Assembly (NCBI GenBank): GCA_037178855.1
Contig: JASJZC010000002.1
Coordinates: forward strand, 5,146,001 to 5,210,000
DNA from: Oscheius sp. JU75
Lineage: Eukaryota; Nematoda; Chromadorea; Rhabditida; Rhabditidae
Direction: 5' to 3'
Length of the DNA stretch: 64,000 nt
Below are positions 52,714-64,000 of the stretch, piece after piece (position 1 is the stretch's first letter; each line of letters begins with the position of its first letter). Below the pieces are notes generated by a model. That model did not search any database. It was not told the origin of the DNA and saw nothing but the letters and a program-made list of their open reading frames with translations. A program made the position numbers and the translations under genes.

Positions 52714-55404
52714 ATGTCTGAAGGGCAGCCTCGGGAGCGGTCTGGGAGCCAAAGAGGTCGAGGTTGGTCTCTTTTTTTCAAGTTGTTTACGGAAAATTCG
52801 TTCCATAGGTGGATTCGGAGGCCGTGGAAACCGGAAAAAGCACCCGCGTTTCTACAAAGGAGGAAGTGAGACGGATCCGCTGAATCTGGATAACGTCGGC
52901 ATCGATCCCGAGCAGCAGAAGAAGGAGGAAGAGGAGGAGGCCAATCAAATACAGGTTTTTGTTTTTTTTTCCTTCAGCATATAGAGTTTTTCTAGGGACA
53001 TATGCCTAAAAATCCGAGAGATCCGCTCGGTTTGAACAAAATAATCAAGAGGCATCAGCAGCGCGGTGAAAACGAGACGCCCACTAAGAAACAAGTAAGA
53101 ATTCACCTCTTCCCTTCATGAAAATCTCCAGAAACACGTAGAAAAGGCCTCGACGAGCGATGAGAAAAAAGAAGAGACAGCAGAAGATGTAGCAGCGAGG
53201 AAGAAAAAGGAGCAGAAGGAATACAATAACCGGAAATATCACTACGGAAACTTTGCCGCCTATTACGGGACTCGACTCCAAGGCGGAGAGAAAGATGGCC
53301 GACTGGACAAGATGCCCAAGGAGTGGTTTTATAAGAAAAATGTCCTCGATATTGGTGAGATCCCCATCTCTGTCTCTTATGCACACTATTAGGCTGCAAT
53401 TCCGGCTTCCTGACACTGTCTATCGCCAAAGAGTACGAGCCAAGACGGATTTTGGGCATTGACATCGATGAACATCTTGTCGGTGTGGCGAGAAAGAACA
53501 TTCGACACTACTGTGATGCCGACACCGAGGTAACCATTTTTTTTTCAGTACCAAAACCTTTCTTCAGTTCAGTGGCAAGTTTCCTGCCTCATTCGCGAAA
53601 AACTTCGGGCCAATTTCGCAGACTTCAATGACATTTTCGACGAAATTCCCCGACAATGTCTGGTTTCGCAAGGAGAATTATGTCCTCGATGGAGATTTCA
53701 TGCTCGAAATGGTTGGTTCTTCGTAATTTTCCTCTTACAAGGAAACCATATAGGGTCATAGACGAATTTTCCATCGATCAAGGTGTCATTTGACAGCCCT
53801 TCGGATAAGGATTCCGGGGTATACTCCCAAATTTGCTTAATTCGTCCCTGAGCCGAGATATGACAACTTTAAAATCGACAATCCGGAGCCAAAAAAGGCA
53901 GCTGGAACTAGACGATCCCGCGTTGCGAGCGAAATTATGGCAATGAGGCCGACTGGTGAGCGTAGCTGCCTCGCGAGAAATGGGTCGTGTGTTTGGTTCC
54001 ATTTAATTTTCAAATTGATTTTTTGCCTTTCATTTATTTGTCTTGTTTTCTTCACTTCCCATGGCATTTTTCCGCATGAAAAACCTAGAAAAGTACCAAT
54101 AATTTGTTCAAGTAACATTTGAGGAGAACTGATTTTCGACCAATTTTGGCCATGATCAACTCCAAAAAAAGCATTATTTGCCTTTGCAATGTTCTGAACC
54201 TTTGTAGAATAGAACAAAATTTACACTTTTCTAGAATATCATAACTCCGGAATGCCGATTTTAAAAACATCATATCTCAACTCAGGGAGGGATTAAGCAA
54301 ATTTGAGAGTATAACCCGGAATCCTTATCCAAAGGGCTATTAAATAACAACTTGATCGATGAAAAAAAAATTCGCCTGTGACTTTACGTGATTTTCTTGT
54401 TAGAGACGAGTCTCATTTAGGTAGAGCCAGAATTTCACGTAATCATGGCCCTTTCAATCACCAAATGGGTTCATCTGAACTGGGGTGATGCCGGCATGAA
54501 AAGATTTTTCCTACGTGCCTTCAATCAGCTTCTCCCCGGAGGGATGTTCATCCTTGAGCCGCAAACCTTCGAAACCTACAAGAAGAGGGCCAAGATGCTT
54601 GTGAGTCTAATTGCCTTTTCTTTTAATTTATTTGTCTAGTTCAAAATGTCCAAAAGTCCCTATGTGTCTGTTTGTCTGAAGTCCTAATTGCCAACTTGTC
54701 ACAGTTACTTTGTAACAGCAATTACTCTTTACAAGATATGTCAGTTTGGGAGGTGCGCCTCTGAGAGAGCGTTGCTCCTGTTAGGGTAGCTTGATAGCTT
54801 GGAACATCATCTACCTATCACGAGCCCCAACGGGACATTAGTCAAACTTGTTTCCAAAAGGGTTCCTCCCTAAATACGCGTTTACTTCGGAGACAATTAC
54901 AAGTTCTTTCTCTGAAGTTAACAAATGATGGCAAGCTCAAAAGTGTCTTAGCTCGAAGAAGAACAAGAGTGCTGTAAAGTTGAGCTATAGAATCTGTTTA
55001 ATCCTCTTTTTGAACTCACTCTCCGAAATTTTAGGGATTTAGCCGGCTGTCTGTGCTATAGAAAAATGCCTTTTGGTTACCGTAAATGCTAAGAATTGAG
55101 ACAAAACGCTTGCCGAAAAGTTAAAAAAAATCAATTTACAGCCCGAGCTCTGGACGATCTACAAAGACATTCAGTTCAAGCCGGACGACTTCAAGGCCTT
55201 CCTCCTGAACGAGGCCGGGTTCGAACGAGTCGAAGAGCTAGGAGCCGTTGAATCTAAACAGAAAGGTACTTTAGCTTTTGCGTCGCATTTTATTTTAAAA
55301 AAAATTAAGGTTTCGCTCGTCCGATGGAAGTTTACCACAAGGCGGGAGGCGTGCTGAATAAGCCCACAAAATCAGAGAAGAAAGTTGAGGAAACTGCCGA
55401 ATAG
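52714..55404 (+). CDS. MePCE/Bin3 RNA methylphosphate capping enzyme
   Basis: SAM-dependent methyltransferase that methylates the 5' gamma-phosphate of small nuclear RNA such as 7SK. Exons 52714-52762, 52809-52954, 52996-53094, 53132-53354, 53393-53529, 53568-53711, 54421-54600, 55142-55265 and 55310-55404 give 398 residues. An RGRG/lysine-rich and acidic N-terminus (about 1-115) precedes the Bin3 domain: [19 protein letters not shown] motif [39 protein letters not shown], and the family signature [20 protein letters not shown] with [12 protein letters not shown]. The last part ([20 protein letters not shown]) matches the MePCE C-terminus. A TTTTACAG acceptor precedes the ATG by six bases. 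Intron 6 holds a foldback element; intron 7 is also large (540 bases) without visible content. AATAAA at 55468. Confidence 0.93.
53755..53888 (+). repeat. Left arm of the intronic foldback element
   Basis: Begins GTCATAGACGAATTTTCC and ends near ATCCGGAG. Inverted partner at 54245-54382. Confidence 0.8.
54245..54382 (-). repeat. Right arm of the intronic foldback element
   Basis: Reads on the minus strand from GTCACAGGCGAATTTTTT to ATTCCGGAG. Slightly longer than the left arm through a poly-T expansion. Confidence 0.8.
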
Positions 55405-55713
55405 AATCGTTTTAATAAGTTGAGAAGTTGTTGATTTTCGTATCAGGTTTATGATCTCCCCGTGTGAAATAAACTATTTTTACACTCCTCGTGCGCCCCA
55501 TGGCAAATCGATAGGTCTCCACAAACCGCTCGGCATATCTTTCTAATTTTGTTTACATTTTTTTTATAAACACAGAGAGCCATTGAAAACGAATAAAATC
55601 GGGGCACAGTGGTGTCGTCCGTTTTGTTTCTGTCTTCCTTTCTTTTTCTCGTTACGATGGCTTAGATGCGCAGGTTGTGGCTCGAACAGAGATGGTTTGA
55701 ATTCAGATCTCCC

Positions 55714-58622
55714 ATGTCCGGGCAGCCGCCGCGAAAAGTGCCAAGAATCATATCCAGGACAAAGTCGAGAGGACGGCCTGTCGAAACAGTCAGGGACGAC
55801 GGTTAGTTGTCATTCGAACAATTCTGCAACAATGTTTTTCGTCAGAGAATGTATAAAAAAGATGCTAAAACATTTTCATATGGATGACCTGAAAATACCG
55901 TTGTTTCCGAATTTTAGTAGTTGAGAGAACCAGCTACCCAGAATAACTTGGATTCCTTATCTAGAAAGTATTTCCACCAAAATAAGTGACAACAAAGAGA
56001 ACCTCCAATTTGCAGACTCGAAGCCATCGGTGGGACAAGAAGCCCTAGTCAAGGAGCTGAGCAAAGAGAAACATGTGGTGAAAGATGGCTGTCTCGTCGC
56101 CGTCCAACACATCGACAAGGGAGCAGTTCACGGTGTTCTGGTTCGTTCTTTTCTCCATTTTCGATCTAAAAAAAAACGTTCCAGGGAGCAACACCCTCTC
56201 ACGGTGGTCGACGAGTCGTGATAGATGTCCCGCTCCAGGATCCAGAACTCCAGCCTTACACAGAGAATCCCTTACCAGGTAACTTGAGTACTTTTTTTAA
56301 AATTAGGTGATATTTAGGAGTGGCCGACCAGATAGAGTCCTACCCGTGCCAGTTCTGTGCGGACATGATCTTTCTGACGCGATATGGGCTGGAGAGACAC
56401 GCGAAACAAGCCCATCCGGAGCATTTCATCGAGATCATGGCCGAAATCGAGAAGATCCAGAAGGAATGGGAGCGGAGGGAGAAAGAACGCAATCGACTCA
56501 AGGAGAAGGCCATCATGGCCAAGGCCCGGCACGAGAGTTACGCATACACAGCCGTGAGATATGTTCAAGAAGGCAGACCGGTCCAGATTGACGGTAAGTC
56601 TGGTGTTTTTTTTTCATTTAGGAGGCCCAGAGACACTTTATAGCCTATTTTTTCAAGAGTCGAAAACGTTAGAAACGTGACGAATACACTTCTGACTCAT
56701 TGCGAATGACTATTCTCGTGTGAAAAACGGTTTAAACTCTTCATATCTGGGTGAGAATGTTTAGCAGACATGACTTGCTGTCTAGCTAGCTGAGAAAATG
56801 AGTAATTCGTAGCACAGAAACATGAAAAAAGAGTTCTTATCGTAATATTTCAGAGCATGCTCCCCGCCAAGGCCCGGAGCGCTTCGAAGCCTGCAAAATC
56901 TGCAATCTACTGATCAACGTCCGTCATCCGACCGCCATGGACCATCATCTTGGGGCCCACAAGAAAAACGAGGAACTGAAGCAGCAACTTCTGGAGACTT
57001 ACGGCGAGGAGACGGTCAACCGACTGACCTGTCACGAATGTCGTCTCGTCTTCACGGATCCAAACAAACTCGACCAGCACATGATTCAGACACATCAGAG
57101 GAGGAGGAAGTATGTGTTTTTACTTCCTTCCAAATTAAAAAATTTAGATTTGTTTGCAAATACTGTGGTCAGCTGTGTCTGTCAATGTCGAGTCTGAACG
57201 CGCACAAGGCCGATGTCCACTCGATTGCCACCAATTCGAATACGACCCAGTCGAGAAATATTCCAATGGTAGGCTTTCTTTTTGTACAATATAATATTGG
57301 ATTGCAGCAAGCCATGAAATCGTCGCAGAAAAGAGGCCGAGTCGTCCCACAAACCTACGGAAAGGATACCAATTTCTCCAAGCTCTATCGATTGGCACAT
57401 GAGGACTCGGTCTGCTCGTAAGTCATACTTTTTTAGCTGTAAAAATGATAGAAACAACTGAAAGAATCGAGAAAAAGCTACCACTTTCCAGGACAGAGTG
57501 TGCAGAATGTGGTCTTCGACTGGTCCGACCATCTCTGCTCGTCCGACACATGCTCCGCGTCCACAACAAGGCCAGCTTTAACTGTGACATCAAGACGCGT
57601 GGTCTTCCCGACTTCCGCATTGAAGTCCAGAACACGAAGATCTTCTGGTGGTGCTGTAGCCAGCGCTTCGCGGACCGACACGACTTCATCTTCCACCGCA
57701 AACAGGAGCATCTCGAGACGACGATCCAGTTGATTGAGGGTGGAAAGACTGATCTACAGACAGCGGAAGATCGTGAACAGCAGGATACGCTGCTTCTTCA
57801 GCCCGGGTCGTCTTCCTACAATGCCGACCTTGTTCATGATCACGACACAACTTATCAGGTACTTTTAATCTGTTTTTACTATAAAATCTCCATATTTAGG
57901 TTATGCTACCAGAAGGAATTGACGATAATGGCCAGATTCTGGTGATTCTACGCGATGGAGAAGAGGACAAAGAAGCCTACATTGACGGAAGAGACCTGGC
58001 CGAGATGCACGAAGAAATCCACGAGGAGCCGATTCAGGAGGAGATTGTCGACGCGGATGGACTAGAATACGGGGAACATCTCACGCAGGAGCAATACGAT
58101 CAGCTAAGGGAACAGTACGGCGACAATCTCGACGAAATGGTAAGAATTTTGATGTTTTGTATTTCATAGAAGTGTGAACGTTAAATTCTGAGGCGTTGTG
58201 TAGTGGTGTTAGGAGCACAAATCTGCTGAACTTTTGTAGCGAAACAAGGAGGAAGGAGTCTTTGCTTTTTTTAATCATTTTTGCGCGAAAAGCTTATTTA
58301 TGTCCTGGAATTTCACTGACCGCTAGCACGGAATGGCGCAGTGGCAGTGTGCGCCGTTGAAAAGCCTGACTACCCGGGTTCGATCACCGTCGGGACCAAG
58401 TCTTTTCCTTTTAGTCGCAAATAACCATTCTATGCAGTTTTTATGTCCTGAAACAACATTTTTCAGCTCGTTTACAACTACGAAGAGATCAACAATGATC
58501 AGATCTTGGAAGAGGAACACATTATCGAAGAGGGGGTCGTGGAAGAAGCTCACCATCTTCCACACCAAGCACACCTCTCAAAAGAAGGTGAAGACCTCAC
58601 CTGCGAGGAAATTTTTGAATAG
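55714..58622 (+). CDS. Multi-C2H2 zinc-finger protein with acidic C-terminus
   Basis: Nuclear DNA- or RNA-binding regulator of unknown target. Ten exons, 55714-55801, 56016-56140, 56185-56278, 56318-56593, 56854-57109, 57148-57268, 57308-57417, 57492-57858, 57900-58139 and 58467-58622, give 610 residues. The start MSGQPPRKVPRIISRTKSRG is basic with an AT-hook-like RGRP. Fingers: CQFCADM..YGLERHAKQAH; CKIC..MDHHLGAH; CHECRLVF..LDQHMIQTH; CKYCGQLC..LNAHKADVH; CAECGLRL..LVRHMLRVH; and an atypical WWCCSQRF..FIFHRKQEH. A charged coiled coil (IEKIQKEWERREKERNRLKE) follows the first finger. Residues about 500-610 are very acidic, a possible activation domain. The finger arrangement recalls C. elegans MEP-1, but orthology is not shown. 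A GAATTCAG acceptor lies nine bases before the ATG; MePCE ends 310 bases upstream, so co-transcription is possible. Confidence 0.82.
58328..58403 (+). other. tRNA-like sequence in a zinc-finger gene intron
   Basis: TGGCGCAGTGGCAGTG resembles a polymerase III A box with a GCGC/GCGC D-arm, and GGTTCGATCACC about 45 bases later resembles a B box. The acceptor and anticodon stems do not pair convincingly and the T-loop has an extra base, so this looks like a tRNA-derived repeat or decayed tRNA, not a working tRNA. It lies in the 327-base intron 9 of the zinc-finger gene. Confidence 0.4.
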
Positions 58623-59145
58623 TTATTTTTGTATACTATGTGACTTTTTTTTACACTTTATTATGATCACGGGTCCGTCGTTTGAACATAAATTTTATTC
58701 TCTTCAAAAATGGAATGTTGTTTGAGGATCACAGATCATTTAATTATCGGTGTTTCAGCTTTGATTGGACCGGGATATGGAGATTCAGTACCCATTGGGG
58801 AAGGAGGAAAAGAGGAAGGCGGACTGGGGGCATCAAATTACAAAAACGGAGCGACTGCGCGTCCGTAAAGGGATTTCGTTGTTGGAGATTGAAAGGACGG
58901 GATGAGGACGACTGAGCGCGTTCTCGGACGAACTGCTTCGAGAACGACTAATTACCTGGAAAGAACCAATTAATTTTTGTATATAAACACAGAAAACTGA
59001 GGGAACCGAGGGACTATCACGATAACCATAACTTACTACTAACTGAGGCACATTCTGATGCGATCTGGAATGAAATTAGTGGCCATGGATTAATAGAAAA
59101 CTGACGAACCTCACTAGTGATGCTTGCCCTCAGTCCGTTTGGCAG

Positions 59146-61730
59146 TCAGCTGCCTTCTTCTGGATCGTCGTCATCTTTGCCGGCTGTCTTCATTGTGGCC
59201 AGACGATTCTCTTGGCGGTAGAAGTGCTTGAAGTTGGCCACCTGGAATGAAATTAATGGAATCTGGAGAGTTCGATGGGGACATTTCTGGGCATAGTGCG
59301 GGCAAATTTGAGAAACTATACTTCAAGAAATGAAACGACAGTGACTGATACAGTAAAAACGAGTCAAGAGACTGAGAGTATATCCAAGTCATTTAAAAGA
59401 CCGGAGTTGACTACTTGATAAACGAATATAGGATAGGAACGCGATAGTTCTAAGGAAAATGTGACTGGCAAAAGCGCAATATATCGAGATTCCGAAGCCG
59501 AGAATCAAGGCTGTAATTGTACAGATAAAAATGGAGTCGAAAGCTGTCCCTAAATCCCGTGCAGAACAACAAAGTCTAAACATTAAGTCCGTACTTGATG
59601 TAAACATTTGTACAGTGTCTCTTACTTTCCACTTCACTTCCCCGATGTTTCTGACTCTCCACTTACAATGATAGGAACAGGTAGAGCCAAAGTGAGCACT
59701 CCGATCAGAGCGCACATTGATCCAACGATCTTGCCCTGTGGCGATAGAGGAACCAGATCTCCATAGCTGAAAAAGTGGGTTGGAGAGAGAACACAAATTC
59801 GGTTAGACTAAGGACACGACCACAAATCACGCTCATTCGCACTTACCCCACTGTCGTCATTGTTACCTAAACTTTTTTTGTTTTTAGGCGTTTTGAGAGG
59901 GATTGGAAAACCACTGTGAGAGATACGTACCAGGACAAACCAGAAGGAGGCCGGGATCGAAGTGAACTTCGAGTTCGGTTCGCCTTGTTCCGCAAAATAC
60001 ATCCCGGAGGCGAAAAGAACCAAGGCTATGACCATAAAAAAGATCAGCAGACAGAACTCTTGGACCGAGGCTCGGAACGTCTTTCCGAGAATTTGCAGTC
60101 CTACCGAGTGTCTTAAGATCTTTTTACTTTTCTTAGGCGGAATAATTACCTGCTGAGTTTGAATATTCGAAAAACTCGAACGAGTCGAAGTACTCGCAGG
60201 ACGGCAAAAGACATTGAAGAGTTTGACTTACTCGCGTCGGCCCTACAATTTCGAATACTAAAACATTACCACGGAATCTACCAGACGAGATTCACAAAGA
60301 AGGGAGCGATGGCCACAAAATCTATGATGTTGAGGAACGAGGTCAGGAAGGTGTACTTCGAGGGACAGCTGATGAACCGGAGGAACAGTTCTGAGCTTTT
60401 CTCTATACTCCTGCAGGAAATGAGGGTACCTATAGTGAACCAGAGGATACAGACTAGTTCGATCCAGAAAAAGGGATTGCTGAAGTGGCGACTCTCTTCC
60501 TTCTCCGGTGTAGCGATTGTTGTGTTGACCTCGGCTGAAGGGACAGTCTCCCAACAGAATGAAACTATTGAACTGGAAACATTTTCTGGATTTAAGTTCT
60601 GTACCGTAAACTTACACAATGATAACAGCTATTGAAATGAAGGCGACTATTCGAGCGGAGAGGGAAGAGTCCGGATATTCCATCAGCTCCCAGATTTTCC
60701 GCTGTGTCGGATGATTCGGCATGATGGTATCCGGAGGCTTCTCGTAGCCCTCTGCTATCCAGAACTCTTCTAGCAAGTCGTCTCCCATCTTAGCTTTGTG
60801 TTTTTTTTTTTACAGAACAAGGAAGTAAGTTACCTGGAAGAACCGCATCTCTCTCAAGAAGATGTCAATCGGGACCATCTCCGGTCGTTTGACTCTTCCT
60901 CCGCTCTGGTATATGTATAGGATTGACTCGAATCTAAAGTTTAGTGTTCCCTACAGTATAAAAGAAGAACTGAGGATATAACAAAGGAAAGAGAGACATG
61001 CGGCTGAGAGTTATGTATGGAAGTGTCAGAGAAAGAAGGAGAGATGGACAACTCCCACACACGAACTCACAACAGCCATCGCATGTCCCATTCTTTCACC
61101 TTCCGAGGCCTTCAAGACACTTTTATATATTTGATATTCTCTAACATTACTGAAAACTAGAAAAAACAAGGACAGCCCCATTTTCTACGAACTTTTTTTA
61201 ATTGCTCCCTTCAAAGAAAGAATGATCTTTGAAATACTTCCAGAGATCTCAGTCCGGGAACTTACGTGGATCTGTGCCGGTCGAAGAAGTACTCTTTGGT
61301 CTCTGGCACCCAGTATCGTTCCCGTTTCCGTCGACTTCCTAGAAGACTGTTCGGGTATCTGAATTAAACGCTACTATGGTTCACTCAGATAGTACCTTTC
61401 CAAGGTCCTCTCCCATGTCTGAAACCTCATTCCGGACACATTGATCGTGACCATTTCACCGCCAGTCCCGGGAACAGAACTAAAATCCGCGAACAATAAC
61501 AAGCACATCAAAGTAATTTGATAGCTACACATGTTCCTCACTCACCTGTCATCTGTCAACGGGCTGCCACGCTGTGGACTGGCGCTCTTGTCATCCATGC
61601 TGAGCAGATTCCCGTTAATCTCGTCCGCGTCCATGATCGGAGGTCTGCAAGGAGACATCTCTGAGGAAAGGAGGTCGTTCTTTTCGATGATGTCGGGTTC
61701 TTTTATGGGAGAAGAAACTTTAGGATTCAT
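59146..61730 (-). CDS. shk-1: Shaker-type (Kv1) voltage-gated potassium channel
   Basis: Plasma-membrane tetrameric K+ channel that repolarises neurons and muscle. Twelve exons, 61546-61730, 61396-61479, 61266-61358, 60834-60933, 60616-60788, 60430-60572, 60282-60390, 60150-60242, 59931-60111, 59847-59866, 59667-59766 and 59146-59241, give 458 residues in frame. T1 tetramerisation domain about 73-185 ([45 protein letters not shown]). Then S1, S2 ([20 protein letters not shown]) and S3 ([16 protein letters not shown]). S4 is [20 protein letters not shown] with the full basic ladder. S5 and the pore give TMTTVGYGD, and S6 is [13 protein letters not shown] 20-nt microexon carries the first part of the selectivity filter. 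The start could instead be the ATG at 61634. The tail after S6 is short (about 28 residues) and shows no PDZ ligand. Confidence 0.95.
59847..59866 (-). CDS. shk-1: 20-nt pore microexon of shk-1
   Basis: GTAACAATGACGACAGTGGG encodes VTMTTV plus two bases of Gly, between a TTTAG acceptor and a GTAAG donor. The next exon supplies the rest of GYGD. Without it the channel would lose part of its filter and shift frame. Confidence 0.85.
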
Positions 61731-64000
61731 GTGGTCTTCCGCTTTTAGGAACACGGAAGCGGATCATTCTTTTGACACTTTGACCCTGGTTCCTTCTATT
61801 ACTTTTCGCGATTTCATCATACTTGGGCCATTCTTGGAACGTTTTAAGATTAGGAAAGACACTGATTTTATCAACTTCTACCTGCATCTCTTAAAGGCCT
61901 AGGGTTTTGTCAGGTCAGTCAAAACGAGCAACTGAGACTTTTACGTATGAAACGTTTGCTGATACTAAAAGATAGTCAATCAATGTGTACATACAACATA
62001 AAGAAGCAGTTATTTTTGAAAATGAACGGATCCCTTGATCGTTTTTTCCTTATTGCACAATGTGCGAGGAATAAACAAACACTCGTGATGAGGGAACAGT
62101 TGCTTTGTGGAAATATCTGCGAAAGAGAGAAGAGAGTGAGATGTACGAAAAGATCATAAAAGAGCCCATAAAATATAGCCCTCCTGGCAGCCATACGCCG
62201 TCGGCAAGGACAAATTATATCTAGTCGGAGACTGGGAAAAGATTTCCGAAAAAGACAAAAGGTTAAAGAAAGAGAGAAAGGCGTTGACTGATATAACACC
62301 CGAGGGCAGCTGCCCGTTCGAACGGGGATGACTCTCGACCACATTTAAATTCTCGTCCTCGACGCCACATTCCCCGGGTGACATTCAAATAATTACATTG
62401 TTCCGCTGCGCCATCCTTCAAGCCTTTCTCTTAAATTTGTTGGACAGTGATTAAAAAAATTAAAAACTTATAAAACATCAGTCGCTTACGCTCCTATTGG
62501 AGCGACCCAGTGCAGTTTGAACTGTTTGAGTCTCTTCTGCCTCGACTGGTCAACTCTGGGATAACTTGACAGAAAAGGTTATAGAAACTGTTAAGTGTTA
62601 TCCTAGATTAGACATGTGTTGCACATGAACGCCTCTTTTGTGATTGTAAAGTTAAGCGAGTGTCAGGACCTTTTTTCGAGTATGAGTTCTGACATGGATC
62701 TCGTAGAGAAAAACTCCCTGATCACGGTGGTGTCTCTTTTGTCTGCGATTATCACAGAGAAATAAAACTCCCAGAACAAAATCTATCACTTGACGGGGGC
62801 AGCCTCTCGTCAGTAATTAACTCTGACTTGTCAAAAATTATAACAACTGACAGTAATTAGTTGACTTTCTACTATCTAAACGAGAGTTTATAGGGTCTTG
62901 TACGTCCCAAAGAGCCCTTTTACGAAATGAGGTTGTCTTGTTCTCGCTATGGAACCATTTCCCCTGATATTATCTCAAAGCCTTCCCTAATGGCCATTTC
63001 CTAGTCAAAAAGACAACTTTCCAGCACAAGTAAACAGCAAAGACTGGAAGTCAAAGGAACTAGCCATGACATGTCAAACCGTCTGAGCTTGAACTTCGGA
63101 GAGCTACAAAAAGGTCCGGACGCTCGCTCTAGGATCTTTCACCCAAAAATGGAATACGATATGGTATGGGTGAGAACGACAAACCTCTTCCGTCGTCGAA
63201 TAATGGTCGGCCTACTACGCCGCCTTATAGACTGTGAACTCATCCAGACGAGCATTTTCTGGGAGAAGTAAAAGCTAGGAGCCTAGAACTGTGCGGCACT
63301 GAACTGTCAACAGAGCGTTCCGTCTATTGAAAAGATGAGGACCCGGTTATCCGATTACATCCAAGACACATCAAAGAATTACCTTCGACGCTTCCTCCCG
63401 GCCAATTTCCACATTGTCTCAGACGAGAAGAAGAAGATGGAGGAGTGGGGCTATTTTCGAAGTAACGACAATGGGCATCTCATTGGCGAGCAGAGAAAAA
63501 GGCACGTAGAGAGCAAAGAAGTCAATGAAACGCCCTGGCAGAAAGACTTGGCTTCTTGCTCGCGAATTACACGACACCTCAAATCCTGATGAATTATAGA
63601 CGAGCGAGAATGGACGGGAGGTGTTGGGTTACGAAAGAAGACCAATTAGGCCTTCAGCAGGGGGAGAAAAAGACTGCTGTTTTGAAGGGAGTCGGGGAGA
63701 GAGAGGTAAATGCAATACAAGCGTGTGGGGTGATTGTGACTGATGAGTGTAGTCAGGTGGTCCCGAACCTCTGCTGGATGCAGATCTGACGACAAGCTTC
63801 AAAGAGAGATCAAAACAAGATTTGAAACGCGAACAACGAGAAGCCCATCAATCAATCTACTACTGCATGAGCAACAAAAGCTTTTAGTAGAAAGCTGGCT
63901 AGTAGTTCTGAACTTGACCTCAGCGCAACGCCAATCGTTGGAAGTACTCCTACCAATAGGGCACATTATCTTGGAGAGTAGAGCCAATCCCATCCGGTCT
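61731..64000. other. 2.3-kb right-hand flank, no supported gene
   Basis: Likely shk-1 upstream DNA. Short frames at 63071 and 63335 (plus) have ATGs; the second (MRTRLSDYIQDTSKNYLRRF..) could be a first exon ending at a GTAACG donor near 63461, but no partner exon is in view. Confidence 0.4.

Larger units (their letters stand above)
53755..54382. mobile_element. 628-bp foldback/MITE-like element in a MePCE intron
   Basis: Arms at 53755-53888 and 54245-54382 are inverted copies, roughly 80-85 percent alike by eye. Shared blocks include GTCAYAGRCGAATTTT, CATCGATCAAG, GGATAAGGATTCCGGG, AAATTTGCTTAAT and GAGATATGA. The centre, about 355 bases, has no coding frame. No clear target duplication was found. 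It accounts for most of the 709-base intron in a gene whose first five introns are about 35-45 bases. Family unknown. Confidence 0.8.

Noticed and set aside
63335-63589. Plus-strand frame MRTRLSDYIQDTSKNYLRRF..
   Set aside because: Plausible composition, but no acceptor, no partner exon and the window ends; cannot be supported.

Overview
This is a eukaryotic window, almost certainly from a nematode. Genes are split by many introns of about 35-50 bases with GT...TTTCAG ends. Several start codons sit a few bases after a TTTCAG-like acceptor that has no visible upstream exon, as expected for spliced-leader trans-splicing. Gene content agrees: an NLP-11 type neuropeptide precursor, a Tc3-type transposon with a 329-residue transposase, two paralogues that look like the nematode CUB-like secreted family, and nematode versions of LAR/PTP-3, BTF3/ICD-1, VPS-32 and a Shaker channel. 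The species cannot be fixed from the sequence alone.

Layout. 1-11,623 (minus): 5' half of a LAR-type receptor tyrosine phosphatase gene (ptp-3), with signal peptide, three Ig domains and four and a half fibronectin III domains; it runs off the left edge. A complete Tc3-like element sits in one of its small introns, and a second possible first exon with its own signal peptide lies upstream of Ig3. 11.6-22.7 kb: no convincing gene, one 63-bp inverted repeat pair. 22.7-25.6 kb (minus): two tandem secreted CUB-like-type paralogues, the upstream one carrying an in-frame stop. 26.2-26.6 kb (minus): nlp-11. 29.2-36.5 kb: a compact block with a 96-residue unknown protein (minus), a POLE4-like histone-fold protein and a NAA60-like acetyltransferase in operon-like spacing (plus), TRAPPC13 and icd-1/BTF3 (minus), and vps-32/CHMP4 (plus). 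37.0-41.6 kb (minus): a 190-residue protein with paired CxxC motifs and a 61-residue membrane microprotein. 42.2-47.2 kb (minus): an 18-exon BTB protein with CCHC zinc fingers. 47.2-52.7 kb: no gene seen, one 99-base CT microsatellite. 52.7-58.6 kb (plus): a MePCE/Bin3 RNA methyltransferase with a 628-bp foldback element in an intron, then a multi-C2H2 zinc-finger gene with a tRNA-like sequence in an intron. 59.1-61.7 kb (minus): a Shaker Kv1 potassium channel (shk-1). 61.7-64.0 kb: nothing convincing.

The genes do not form one pathway. ptp-3, nlp-11 and shk-1 are neuronal families; the rest are housekeeping functions (nascent-chain binding, ESCRT-III, TRAPP trafficking, replication or chromatin, N-terminal acetylation, snRNA capping) or regulators of unknown target. 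Exon joins were checked by hand for reading phase; all multi-exon models below close in frame except the last ptp-3 join and the stop in the second CUB-like gene. I did not find a clearly new multi-gene system. The best leads are the transposon insertion, the alternative ptp-3 start, the in-frame TGA, the icd-1 intron structure and the foldback element.
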